Shown piece after piece: positions 36,522 to 45,106 of a stretch of DNA of 64,000 bases; within the stretch, counting starts at the first letter, position 1; every line of letters starts with the position of its first letter. The notes beneath the pieces were generated by a model. The model made no database searches and was not told the DNA's origin. It saw nothing but the letters and a program-made list of their open reading frames with translations. Made by a program: the position numbers and the translations under genes. The DNA comes from Pseudomonas maioricensis (GTDB lineage Bacteria > Pseudomonadota > Gammaproteobacteria > Pseudomonadales > Pseudomonadaceae), in assembly GCF_022790535.1 (NCBI RefSeq), contig NZ_LOHG01000010.1, forward strand, positions 142,273 through 206,272. Direction: 5' to 3'.

Positions 36522-36638
36522 GGTCTGATCCTGTGGAAAGAAAGGACGGCGAGGTAAATGCAGTGAGCGCAGATTAAGCGGGTGCATCGAGCTGATAAAG
36601 CTGGTAGAAAGCGTCTGACTGTCAACCGGTGAGCGACA

Positions 36639-37544
36639 ATGAACCCGTTCGAAGATATGCGTATTTTTACCCAGGTGATGGAGTCCGGCAGTTTTACGGC
36701 GGCTGCGGACCAACTGGGGCTGTCCAAACAATTCATCAGTCGTCGCCTGATGCAGCTCGAAGAGCGGCTCGGGGTTCGCTTGCTCAACCGTTCGACCCGT
36801 CGGCTGGACGTCACCCCGCTGGGGCAGGCGTATTACGAATCGGCATTGCGTCTGGTCGCTGATCTTGAGCAGGCGGAGCAGAGCATAGCCGGACAAAACA
36901 CTCAGCCGCGAGGCACTATTCGCCTGACTGCGCCGCTGTCGTTTGCCATTGAGCATTTGGGACCGTTATTGCCGGTATTCCTGCAGCGCTACCCCGAGGT
37001 GTCGGTGGAAGTGGACCTGAGTGATCGCTCCGTGGATTTGCTGGGGGAAGGCTACGATCTCGCGCTGCGCATCGGGGTGCTGGAGGACTCAACGCTGATT
37101 GCCCGCCACATTGCCACGATCGAGCGGGTGTTCTGTTGCAGTCCTGACTATCTGGAACGAAGGGGTGCGCCTGCCGAACCGGAAGAGCTCAAGGACCACG
37201 ATTGCCTGCCTTACGGCCACAGCCGCCAGGTGCAGTGGCGCTTCGAACGTAACGGTAAACCGCTGACGGTCAGCCTTTGCGGGCGCATGCGCGCCAATAA
37301 CGGCGAACTGCTGCGCGATGCTGCGATTGGTGGGCTGGGTATCACTTATCTGCCGTTGTTCATCGTTGGTTCGGCGTTGAAGTCCGGGCATCTGGTCCGC
37401 GTTCTCAATGAGTTCCGCACGCCGCCGCTGGCTTTGTCTGCGGTGTACCCGCAGCATCGCCAGGGTGCGCGGCCGGTGCAGGCGCTGATCGAATTCCTCA
37501 AGGAAACGCTGGCTCAGTGTCCATCCCTGGTGTCGCCTGACTGA
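36639..37544 (+). CDS. LysR-family regulator
   Basis: A 301-residue LysR regulator of the CrgA-like group (start FEDMRIFTQVMESGSFTAAA). The winged helix has LGLSKQFISRRLMQLEERLG, followed by a PBP-like domain of normal length. It is divergent from the channel gene across 117 bases and is followed after 128 bases by the metallohydrolase gene; control of either is possible. No palindrome was convincing in the gap. Confidence 0.9.
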   Translation: MNPFEDMRIFTQVMESGSFTAAADQLGLSKQFISRRLMQLEERLGVRLLNRSTRRLDVTPLGQAYYESALRLVADLEQAEQSIAGQNTQPRGTIRLTAPLSFAIEHLGPLLPVFLQRYPEVSVEVDLSDRSVDLLGEGYDLALRIGVLEDSTLIARHIATIERVFCCSPDYLERRGAPAEPEELKDHDCLPYGHSRQVQWRFERNGKPLTVSLCGRMRANNGELLRDAAIGGLGITYLPLFIVGSALKSGHLVRVLNEFRTPPLALSAVYPQHRQGARPVQALIEFLKETLAQCPSLVSPD

Positions 37545-37672
37545 ACAAGCACAAGGGTGCAATTCAAGACAAATCATGCCCGTCATCATTCGGGCTACAG
37601 GTAGGGGCTGCCGTATGCTTTCTCGCATTTGGCGCAGCTTCTACACAAGGATATTTGTCTTGAGGAACGCCC

Positions 37673-38665
37673 ATGCCCCTGTCCATTTCACCGATGTTGC
37701 GCGGCCTGAGTCTGGGCCTTGTATTGTTTTCCGGTATTGCCAGTGCCGAGGTTCCGCCTCAACAGAAAACCCAGGTGCCGGGTTATCAGCGTCTGGCAGT
37801 TGGTGATTACGAAGTCACCGCGCTGTTCGACGGCTACAACGATTTATCCCCCGATTTGCTCAAGGGCCTGAGTCCCGGCCAGATCCGCGCGTTGCTGGCG
37901 CGCCGGGCGATCGAGACGCCGGGCGTGCAAACTGCGTTCAATGCTTTCCTGATCAATACGGGCAAACACCTGATCCTCGTCGACACTGGCGCGGGTGCCT
38001 GCATCGGCGAGACTGCCGGTTTTCTTTCGGCAAATATCAAGGCATCCGGGTACAGCCCCGAGCAGGTAGACACTGTTTTGCTGACGCACCTGCATCTTGA
38101 TCATGTCTGCGGGCTGGTGGATGCCCAGAAGAAGCCGATCTTCGCCAATGCCACGGTGTACGCCGCCAAGCCTGAAGCTGATTACTGGCTGGACCCGACG
38201 GCGATCAGCCGGGCACCCGAGAAGGCGCGGGAGTTTTTCAGAATTCCTCAGGAGTCCATCGCGCCGTATCTCGTGTCGGGTCGTTTCAAGACCTTCACAC
38301 CGGGTGACTCGCCAGTGCCTGAAGTTAAAACCGCGCTGGAAGCAGGTCACACACCGGGCAGCACCACTTACCTGTTCAGCTCGCAAGGCCAAAGCATCGT
38401 GTTCATGGGCGACCTTGTCCATGACCTCGCCGTGCAGTTTGCTCACCCGGAAGTCTCGATCAGCTTTGATGTGAACGCCAGGCAGGCGATTGCCAGCCGC
38501 GATCAGGTGTTCAGCATGGTGGCCAAGCAGAAAATCTGGGCCGCGGCTGCACACCTGCCGTTCCCGGGTATCGGTCACATCAATGCAGTGGACAAACATT
38601 TCGAATGGGTGCCGGTGGAATACGGGCCTTATCAACGCGCTGCCAAGGTGCCGTTGTTGAAATAA
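37673..38665 (+). CDS. Exported metallo-beta-lactamase-fold hydrolase
   Basis: A 330-residue zinc hydrolase with a Sec signal peptide (residues 1-25, ending GIASA). The metal-binding motif THLHLDH is at residues 138-144, with further ligands in GHTPGSTTY and FMGDLVHD. The overall plan is that of lactonase-like and quinolone-lactonase-like members of the fold, not a true beta-lactamase. GAGGAACGCCC precedes the ATG. It stands between LysR and AraC regulator genes on the same strand. The substrate is unknown; an ester or lactone in the periplasm is the best guess. Confidence 0.9.
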   Translation: MPLSISPMLRGLSLGLVLFSGIASAEVPPQQKTQVPGYQRLAVGDYEVTALFDGYNDLSPDLLKGLSPGQIRALLARRAIETPGVQTAFNAFLINTGKHLILVDTGAGACIGETAGFLSANIKASGYSPEQVDTVLLTHLHLDHVCGLVDAQKKPIFANATVYAAKPEADYWLDPTAISRAPEKAREFFRIPQESIAPYLVSGRFKTFTPGDSPVPEVKTALEAGHTPGSTTYLFSSQGQSIVFMGDLVHDLAVQFAHPEVSISFDVNARQAIASRDQVFSMVAKQKIWAAAAHLPFPGIGHINAVDKHFEWVPVEYGPYQRAAKVPLLK

Positions 38666-38796
38666 ACCCCCCGCGTTATCTACTGCGTCCGGAACCTGCC
38701 CGAGCTGTTCAAGCCTCGAGTCGGTTCTGGATTTTTTTTGCTTTGCCAATAGGGTAGGGTGACCGATTCCATCCGCCATGAGCCGAAGGAGTCATT

Positions 38797-39666
38797 TTGA
38801 GCGCCCCTGCGATTGCCCATTTGCATAGCGAAAAGTTCTCCGCAACGCGGGTGGTGGATGCGCGCCCGAATCCCGAGAAAATAATCGATATTCCCTGTCT
38901 TGATGCTTTCTCGATCATCGTCCAGCTTGAGGATTTTGCCGAGCATCGGCTATGGCGAGGCCGGCGTCTGAGCTATGCCGGTGGGTACAGTCAGGGCAGC
39001 GTGTCTTTGCCGTTCATGGGGGATGAACTGCGCTGCCAGCACCGTGCGTCTTATGACAATCTGCGCTTCAACATTGCGCGGCAGACCTTTGATGATTATC
39101 AGCGGGAAAATGGTGGCCGGTTAATCAGTGGCTTTCGCTATGAACAGGGCGGTCAGGATCCGGTGCTGTATCACCTGGCTCAGGCGATGTTGCCTGCGCT
39201 GCGCGACCCTGCCGCTGCCAACCAGTTGTTCATCGATCACATATTGTTGGCAATGTGCGCGCACTCCATCACTCGATACGGACGTATTGCCTCGACTGCT
39301 GGCAAGTTCACCACCACCCTGACGCCGCTTCAGGAGCGTCTGGCCAAGGAGATGATTGCCAGCAACCTGGGCAGCGTTCTGTCTGTCGAGCGAATTGCGC
39401 AGGAGTGCTCGCTGAGTCGCAGCCACTTTTCCCGAGCCTTCAAACAGGCCACCGGCGTGGCACCGCACACCTGGTTGTTGCAGATGCGTGTAGAGAAGGC
39501 CAAAGAGTTGTTGATGGCGAAGCCTGTGCTGTCCCTGGTCAACATTGCTCAGGCGTGCGGCTTCTCGGACCAACCGCACCTGACCCGCGTATTTACTCGC
39601 CTGGTGGGAGTCACTCCGAGTGTGTGGCGCAGTCATCAACGTGGTTCGGTGATTGTGTTGGTTTGA
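38797..39666 (+). CDS. AraC-family regulator
   Basis: A 289-residue regulator with a TTG start at 38797, supported by AAGGAG 6 bases before it. The C-terminal 100 residues hold the two AraC helix-turn-helix units: SVERIAQECSLSRSHFSRAF and LVNIAQACGFSDQPHLTRVF. The N-terminal part is a divergent sensor domain. It lies 131 bases after the metallohydrolase gene. Target unknown. Confidence 0.9.
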   Translation: MSAPAIAHLHSEKFSATRVVDARPNPEKIIDIPCLDAFSIIVQLEDFAEHRLWRGRRLSYAGGYSQGSVSLPFMGDELRCQHRASYDNLRFNIARQTFDDYQRENGGRLISGFRYEQGGQDPVLYHLAQAMLPALRDPAAANQLFIDHILLAMCAHSITRYGRIASTAGKFTTTLTPLQERLAKEMIASNLGSVLSVERIAQECSLSRSHFSRAFKQATGVAPHTWLLQMRVEKAKELLMAKPVLSLVNIAQACGFSDQPHLTRVFTRLVGVTPSVWRSHQRGSVIVLV

Positions 39667-39713
39667 AGGGGGATGAGCAGGCAAGTGATGCTTCATGCAT
39701 GAGGTCGCATTTG

Positions 39714-39805
39714 CTGTTGGAGCGAGGCTTGCCCGCGAAGCAGACGACGCGGCAGGTCTGGAAGGCTGCGTCATCGTGCTTCGCGGGCAAGCCTCGCTCC
39801 AACAG
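39714..39805. repeat. REP palindrome
   Basis: Arms CTGTTGGAGCGAGGCTTGCC and the complement GGCAAGCCTCGCTCCAACAG enclose about 50 bases. It lies between convergent AraC and MFS genes. Confidence 0.9.
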
Positions 39806-39825
39806 GAGAGGGTATTCCCCGGACA

Positions 39826-41025
39826 TCAATCCTTACGGCGGCCAGCCACCACAAACACAACCAGCGCAATCAACGGCAAGCCTGCACCCAGTAGTACAAC
39901 GCCATGCCAGCCGTTCTGTTCGTACAGGCTGCTCGCCAGGGCAGAGCCGATAGCACCGCCGACGAAGATGCTGGTCATGTACAAGGCGTTCAAACGACCA
40001 CGGCTGGCCGGGTCAAGGGCGTAGACGGCGCGTTGCCCCAGTACCATGTTCATTTGTACCGCGAAGTCGAGTAAAACCCCGGTAATCGCCAGGCCAATCA
40101 CGCTGTAACCCGGCTGGCTCAGCCCAATCAAAAAAGCGACGGGTGCGAGGCTCATGGCAAGGAAGGACGCACGTCGGGTGTGACCGGCATCGGCCAGACG
40201 CCCGGCTACAGGGGCTGCAATGGCACCAATGGCACCCACGAGTGCAAACAGGGCGATCTGGGTTTGCGAAAGGCCGAACTGCCTCGACAGCTCAATCGGT
40301 ACGGCTGTCCAGAACAGGCTGAACGCGGCAAACAGCAGACCCTGGTACAGCGCCCGATGACGCAACACCGAATGCGTGCGCAGCAAGGTCAGCAACGAAC
40401 CCAGCAGTTGCCCGTAAGAGGCTTTGTGATCCGGGGTACGTTTGGGAATGGTCAGGGCCAGCACCATAATGATCGCCAGCATGACCACCGACGCGGTCAT
40501 GAACACTGCGCGCCAGCCGAAATGGTCGGCGATCAGGCTGGACAGCGGTCGGGCCAGCAGGATGCCCAGTAGCAGACCGCCCATGATATTGCCGACCACT
40601 TGCCCGCGGGTTTCTTCGGGGGCCAGATGCGCCGCTAGCGGCACCAGCATTTGTACGGATACCGAACTGAAGCCGATCAACAGGGAGATCATCAGAAACC
40701 CGTTGGCGTGTTCGCTGAAGGCTGCGGCCAAGAGGCTGGCAGTCGCCACGACTGCGGTGCCGATCATCAGCTTTCGGTTTTCCAGCAGGTCAGCCAGAGG
40801 TACCAGGAACAGCAGGCCAAGGGCGTAGCCGATCTGGGTCAGCGATACGATCAGGCTGGCGCTGTGTGCTGACAGACCCACGTCGGGGGCAATCAGCTCG
40901 ACGATGGGCTGGGCATAGTAAATGTTCGCCACAATGGCGCCGCAGCAAAAAGCGAAGAGCAGCACGAGGCCGCGAGTCAGGGTGTGCTGAGGCGTTTGAG
41001 CGGATGACGCTGCTGAGGGATTCAT
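39826..41025 (-). CDS. MFS transporter (YnfM/arabinose-efflux-like)
   Basis: A 399-residue major facilitator with about 12 helices. The first helix reads VLLFAFCCGAIVANIYYAQP, which is typical of a widespread Pseudomonas efflux group, and the 2-3 loop reads VPLADLLENRKLM. I chose the ATG at 41025, which begins 25 residues before the first helix. A LysR gene lies immediately upstream on the same strand (148-base gap). Probably an exporter of small metabolites or drugs. Confidence 0.88.
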   Translation of the reverse strand: MNPSAASSAQTPQHTLTRGLVLLFAFCCGAIVANIYYAQPIVELIAPDVGLSAHSASLIVSLTQIGYALGLLFLVPLADLLENRKLMIGTAVVATASLLAAAFSEHANGFLMISLLIGFSSVSVQMLVPLAAHLAPEETRGQVVGNIMGGLLLGILLARPLSSLIADHFGWRAVFMTASVVMLAIIMVLALTIPKRTPDHKASYGQLLGSLLTLLRTHSVLRHRALYQGLLFAAFSLFWTAVPIELSRQFGLSQTQIALFALVGAIGAIAAPVAGRLADAGHTRRASFLAMSLAPVAFLIGLSQPGYSVIGLAITGVLLDFAVQMNMVLGQRAVYALDPASRGRLNALYMTSIFVGGAIGSALASSLYEQNGWHGVVLLGAGLPLIALVVFVVAGRRKD

Positions 41026-41173
41026 ACGGGTTGGCTCATGTTCTGTCTGGATGGGGTCAGTCCGTAGCGACAGGCTAACGGCTTGGTATGGCTGCAACTC
41101 TAAGCGAGCCGTGGGCTGAGCAGAATCGCTGGCTTGCGCAACACAGCGTTGCGCAAAAAGCACCGCGGTATGT

Positions 41174-42079
41174 TCATTGCGTCGTGCCCACGACTTCTGT
41201 GAGGAAGTTGATGAAGCTATTTACCCGCCGGGAACCACGATGGTTGGGTAAATACAGCGCATTGATGGCTGAGTGGGCACGGTCCGGGTTGATTTCATAG
41301 TCGCTGAGTACGCGGGTCAGCCTGCCTTGGTCTACGTCCGCGCTTACCAGCCAGTCGGCCAGTAAAGCCATTCCTGCACCCGCCAGAGCCGCCTTGCGCA
41401 GAACATCGGCATTACTGCTTTTCAGGCGACCCTTGACCTCTACCTGCCGGGCTTCGCCGTCACGCAAGAAGCTCCAGACCTGCCGGTGGGCGGCGTAACT
41501 GAAGCGCAGGCAGTCATGCTCAAGCAGGTCGTCAGGTTTGACGGGGTGGCCGTTTACAGCCAGATATTCCGGGCTCGCGACCACCCAGCGGCTGAACTCG
41601 CCGATCTTGCGGCACACCAGCTCATCGGTAGGGGCGGCTGCGCCCAGACGAATCGCCACGTCATAACGCCCGCCCAGCAGGTCGTCCAGGTCATCGCTGA
41701 GGTTGAAGTCCAGTTCCAGATGCGGATGGCGGGCCAGAAAACGCCCCAGATGCGGTGCTATAAGACGTCGTCCGAACTCGACCGGCACGCAGACTCGTAA
41801 TTGCCCCACCGGCTCGTCGCCGCGATCCATGATCTGTGCGTCGGCATCGGCTACATCCTCAAGGATCTTGCGGGCTTTCTGATAATAACGGGCACCAGCT
41901 TCGGTCAGGGTGACCTGGCGCGTCGAGCGATTGAGCAGCACGGCCCCGAGCTCTGTCTCCAGTGCATCGACCATACGGGTGACCGAAGAGGTCGCGAGAT
42001 CGAGCTTGCGTGCCGCAGCGGAAAAGCCCTTGGCGTCTACGGCCTCGACGAACATTTTCAGTGCTGACAACTTGTCCAT
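41174..42079 (-). CDS. LysR-family regulator
   Basis: A 301-residue CrgA-like LysR protein (LSALKMFVEAVDAKGFSAAA). The recognition helix region reads LDLATSSVTRMVDALE. GGAGCGTCG stands right before the ATG at 42079. The gene is upstream of and co-directional with the MFS gene, so it probably controls it. The other side is a 344-base AT-rich gap leading to the signalling cluster. Confidence 0.92.
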   Translation of the reverse strand: MDKLSALKMFVEAVDAKGFSAAARKLDLATSSVTRMVDALETELGAVLLNRSTRQVTLTEAGARYYQKARKILEDVADADAQIMDRGDEPVGQLRVCVPVEFGRRLIAPHLGRFLARHPHLELDFNLSDDLDDLLGGRYDVAIRLGAAAPTDELVCRKIGEFSRWVVASPEYLAVNGHPVKPDDLLEHDCLRFSYAAHRQVWSFLRDGEARQVEVKGRLKSSNADVLRKAALAGAGMALLADWLVSADVDQGRLTRVLSDYEINPDRAHSAINALYLPNHRGSRRVNSFINFLTEVVGTTQ

Positions 42080-42423
42080 CGACGCTCCAGCGGAAATCGG
42101 CAGTCAGGTAATAGTAAGGACATTATCGCGATCTTGATAAGGGCACAGACGTACAAGTTCTCAGGTCTGCCCAATTGTTACATTTATAGCGGATGGCTAC
42201 TATGATAGTGCTTCATCTGCAAGTTCAACCCATACACTTGTATGATTGTGCTTAGTCGCAACTAAAGTTTATTGATTTAGTCGGGTTCCTATCCTTATAG
42301 ATAGTATCGGTAGAATGAATTAGCTGCTTACATACGCTGAGCCGCCAGTGATAAATTCCCGTTGATCGCGATTGATCCCTGCGCCGGATACTTACCGACA
42401 CCCGACGGACAGCGTGAATAAAA
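42080..42423. promoter_or_regulatory. AT-rich control region of the signalling cluster
   Basis: A 344-base gap. Two near-identical direct repeats, TATGATAGTGCTTC (42201-42214) and TATGATTGTGCTTA (42241-42254), lie exactly 40 bases apart, about four helical turns. The sequence to the next start is AT-rich and probably contains the promoter of the gene at 42424. No coding frame is convincing. Confidence 0.4.
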
Positions 42424-43998
42424 ATGATCAGTCTCGGTCAAGCCAGCGTCTCTCTTGAATTAAGAGAAGTGTTCAGAAACGGCGTACCGCTGCGGGTAGG
42501 CACCCGTGCGTTCGATATTCTGGAGCTGTTGATTTCCTGTCCGGGCCGACTGGTCAGCAAGGACGAAATTCTTCAGCGGGTCTGGCCAGACACCGTGGTC
42601 GAAGAAAACAACTTGCAGGTGCACGTCTCAGCGCTGCGCAAAGCCCTGGGTGAAGACCGCGATCTGATCCGGACCATTCCCGGTCGTGGTTACATGTTGG
42701 TGGGTGGTGAGGATGATTCTGCGCTTGCATCTGCAACAGATCATGCGGATGCACCCTGCGGCAACGGCTTCGGTGGCGCGATGCTGCGTAAAAGTGATTT
42801 GCCCCATAACGTCGCCTTGATCGGGCGCGAACAGGCACTGGAAGAAGTCTGCGAGGCATTGCTGGGTGATCCGTTGGTGAGCCTGGTAGGTTCGGGAGGG
42901 ATTGGCAAAACGTCGCTGGCGGTTGCGGTGGCTCACCACTTGTCCCTGACGGAAAGCCTGCACGTCTGCTTTGTGCCGCTGGCGCAGGTGGTCAGCCCTG
43001 AGCGTATCGTTGAGTCCCTGGCCTTTGCGCTGGATCTGGTAGTGTTGCCCGGGCAGCCGCTGATTGAATCCATTGTCGAGTGCCTGGATCAGCAGAACCG
43101 CCTGGTCATTCTGGATAATTGCGAGCACCTGATCGAAGCGGTTGCAGCGGTCAGTGAGCATTTGCTGCGCAGTTGTCCATCGTTACGCATCCTCATCACC
43201 AGTCGTGAGCCACTGCGGATTGGTGGCGAACGTACACTCAGCGTGAGGCCGCTGGATATTCCGGAGCAGGGCGCTGGTCGGGAAGTCATTCTGCAAAGCA
43301 GCTCAGCACAATTGTTCATGACTCGCCTGCGCGCCCTGGATTGCTTTTTCCCTGCTGAACACCTCCAGACGCTGGATGAGCAAAGTGTTGAGTTGATCGC
43401 GCAGACGTGTCGGCAACTGGACGGTATCCCGCTGGCGCTGGAGATGGCTGCTGCCAGGGCGGCCACTCTGGGGTTGTTTGAGTTGGTGCAAAGTCTGCAA
43501 CTTAACCCGCATTTATTGTCCGGTGGTCTGCGCAGTGCGCCGGATCGGCATCAGTCACTGGTGGCATCCATGGAGTGGAGCTATCGTTTGCTCAGCCCGG
43601 ACGAATGTGCGGTACTGGAGCGCCTGGGGCGACTGGAGGGGCGTTTTACCCTTGCCCAGGCGTGCGAAATGGCCCAGACCTCAGTGTTGCCAAAAGGGCG
43701 AGTGATGGACTGCATCGTCAGTCTGGCGCAGAAGTCCTTGTTGCTGGTGGTGGCCGAAGGGCCATTCCGGTTTTACCGGCTGTTACGCGTTACCCGCAGC
43801 TGGCTCAGGGAAGCAGTCGGCAAGCTGTCGGGCGACAATGTTTCACCGCAGGGCGCCTGGCAGGGTGCTGAACGACTGCAGAGCGCTGAGCGTCCCGTAT
43901 CGATGCCGGTGATTGCGTCCTGGGGGGCGCCCCACAGTCAGCACGAGTCAGACTATTTTCATCGCAATCACCAACGAATTCTGGCGACAAGCCAATAG
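42424..43998 (+). CDS. Winged-helix / NB-ARC-like ATPase regulator
   Basis: A 524-residue cytoplasmic regulator. Residues 1-95 are an OmpR-type winged helix (LVSKDEILQRVWPDTVVEEN, ending TIPGRGYMLVGG). Residues about 130-420 are a STAND-type P-loop ATPase: Walker A GSGGIGKT at 156-163, Walker B RLVILDNCEH at 226-235, and LITSREPLRIGGE at 258-270. Many relatives continue with several hundred residues of TPR-like repeats; here the protein ends after about 100 residues, so it is a short form. It is the first gene of a cluster of signalling proteins and the likely local transcription factor. Confidence 0.85.
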   Translation: MISLGQASVSLELREVFRNGVPLRVGTRAFDILELLISCPGRLVSKDEILQRVWPDTVVEENNLQVHVSALRKALGEDRDLIRTIPGRGYMLVGGEDDSALASATDHADAPCGNGFGGAMLRKSDLPHNVALIGREQALEEVCEALLGDPLVSLVGSGGIGKTSLAVAVAHHLSLTESLHVCFVPLAQVVSPERIVESLAFALDLVVLPGQPLIESIVECLDQQNRLVILDNCEHLIEAVAAVSEHLLRSCPSLRILITSREPLRIGGERTLSVRPLDIPEQGAGREVILQSSSAQLFMTRLRALDCFFPAEHLQTLDEQSVELIAQTCRQLDGIPLALEMAAARAATLGLFELVQSLQLNPHLLSGGLRSAPDRHQSLVASMEWSYRLLSPDECAVLERLGRLEGRFTLAQACEMAQTSVLPKGRVMDCIVSLAQKSLLLVVAEGPFRFYRLLRVTRSWLREAVGKLSGDNVSPQGAWQGAERLQSAERPVSMPVIASWGAPHSQHESDYFHRNHQRILATSQ

Positions 43999-44022
43999 CA
44001 TCAAGCTTCGGAAAATCTGTAT

Positions 44023-44637
44023 ATGAGCGCAACATCCAAGGTTTATGTAGTCGACGATGAGTGTGCGATTCGCACGTCGTTGGCTCGCCTGCTGCATTCT
44101 GCCGACATCAATACCGAGTGTTTTGCCAGCGCCCAGGAGTTTCTCCAGCAACGTTTTGAGGATCAGCCGACGTGCTTGCTACTGGATGTCAATCTTGCGA
44201 CGTCCAGCGGTTTTGATGTGCAAGAGGAGCTACTGCGGCGAGGCCATCGTTTTCCGATTATTTTCATGACTGGTTTTGGCACTATTCCGATGTCGGTAAA
44301 GGCCATCAAGGCGGGGGCGCACGAGTTCCTGACCAAGCCCTTCGAGCCGGACCATTTGCTGATGGTTGTGCGTCAGGCGCTTGAGCACGACGAAGGCGAT
44401 CTGGTCAGTCGCCTGCATGTCGAAAGCGTCAGGCGCCGGTTCGATACCTTGACACCGCGCGAGCGGGAAGTGATGACGCTGCTGGTAACCGGCAAGATGA
44501 ACAAACAGATTGCCAGCGATCTGGGCACCAGTGAAATCACGGTGAAAGTTCATAAACGGCACATTATGACGAAGATGAAGGCGCGCACCTTGATTGACCT
44601 GGTCAAGATGCACGAACAATTAAGTCTGGTGAGTTGA
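44023..44637 (+). CDS. FixJ/LuxR-type response regulator
   Basis: A 204-residue response regulator. The receiver domain has Asp55 in CLLLDVNLATSSGFDV and the conserved Lys in FLTKPFEPD; the C-terminal LuxR-type helix-turn-helix (residues 141-197) has LTPREREVMTLLVTGKMNKQ and TVKVHKRHIMTKM. It starts 24 bases after the ATPase gene and is the best output partner for the hybrid histidine kinase encoded just downstream. Confidence 0.93.
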   Translation: MSATSKVYVVDDECAIRTSLARLLHSADINTECFASAQEFLQQRFEDQPTCLLLDVNLATSSGFDVQEELLRRGHRFPIIFMTGFGTIPMSVKAIKAGAHEFLTKPFEPDHLLMVVRQALEHDEGDLVSRLHVESVRRRFDTLTPREREVMTLLVTGKMNKQIASDLGTSEITVKVHKRHIMTKMKARTLIDLVKMHEQLSLVS

Positions 44638-44734
44638 TTGATAACAGCACAATTATACATAGAGTCAATCACCCACTTTGGACGATTGGCGTAGTCTCTG
44701 TTTCTATTACTTTTACTGTCATGAAGTTGAGCTT

Positions 44735-45097
44735 ATGATCCTCATCTGCGTTGTTGATGACGACGCTTCCGTGCGAAACGGTCTTGGTAATCTTCTCAAG
44801 TCTTTGGGGTATGCCTCTGTGGGCTTTGCATCGGGCGAGGAGTTTCTGGCTTCTTCAACAATTGATGAAGCGGATTGCGTATTTCTTGATTTGATGATGA
44901 AAGGTATGCAAGGGCTGGAGGTGCTTCAGGAGTTGAAAGCGGCGGGTAACCCCGTCGCGGTGTTTTGCATGTCAGCCCAGGATGATGAGGGCACCATTCG
45001 TCGAACACTCGACGCCGGCGCTTTGGGATTCTTGCGCAAGCCTTTCTCGGAAGACGCGTTACTCGATGCGATAAAGCGGGCACTTGAACACCAGTAA
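44735..45097 (+). CDS. Stand-alone receiver domain protein
   Basis: A 120-residue single-domain response regulator without an output domain. Asp52 in CVFLDLMMKGMQGLEV is the phospho-acceptor; acidic residues VVDDD are at 6-10 and the Lys is in FLRKPFSED. I chose the ATG at 44735 because it starts directly with the first receiver strand. It lies 9 bases before the giant kinase gene, so it may be a phosphate sink or a relay for it. Confidence 0.9.
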   Translation: MILICVVDDDASVRNGLGNLLKSLGYASVGFASGEEFLASSTIDEADCVFLDLMMKGMQGLEVLQELKAAGNPVAVFCMSAQDDEGTIRRTLDAGALGFLRKPFSEDALLDAIKRALEHQ

Positions 45098-45106
45098 AGG
45101 TCTTTT

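Noticed and set aside
36522..36956. Upstream extension of the channel gene
   Set aside because: It overlaps the divergent LysR gene that starts at 36639, and the peptide has no channel-like features. The ATG at 36521 begins at the first membrane helix.
37673..38665. Beta-lactamase resistance gene
   Set aside because: It has the metallo-beta-lactamase fold and motif, but the surrounding sequence fits lactonase-like hydrolases and not the antibiotic-cleaving enzymes.
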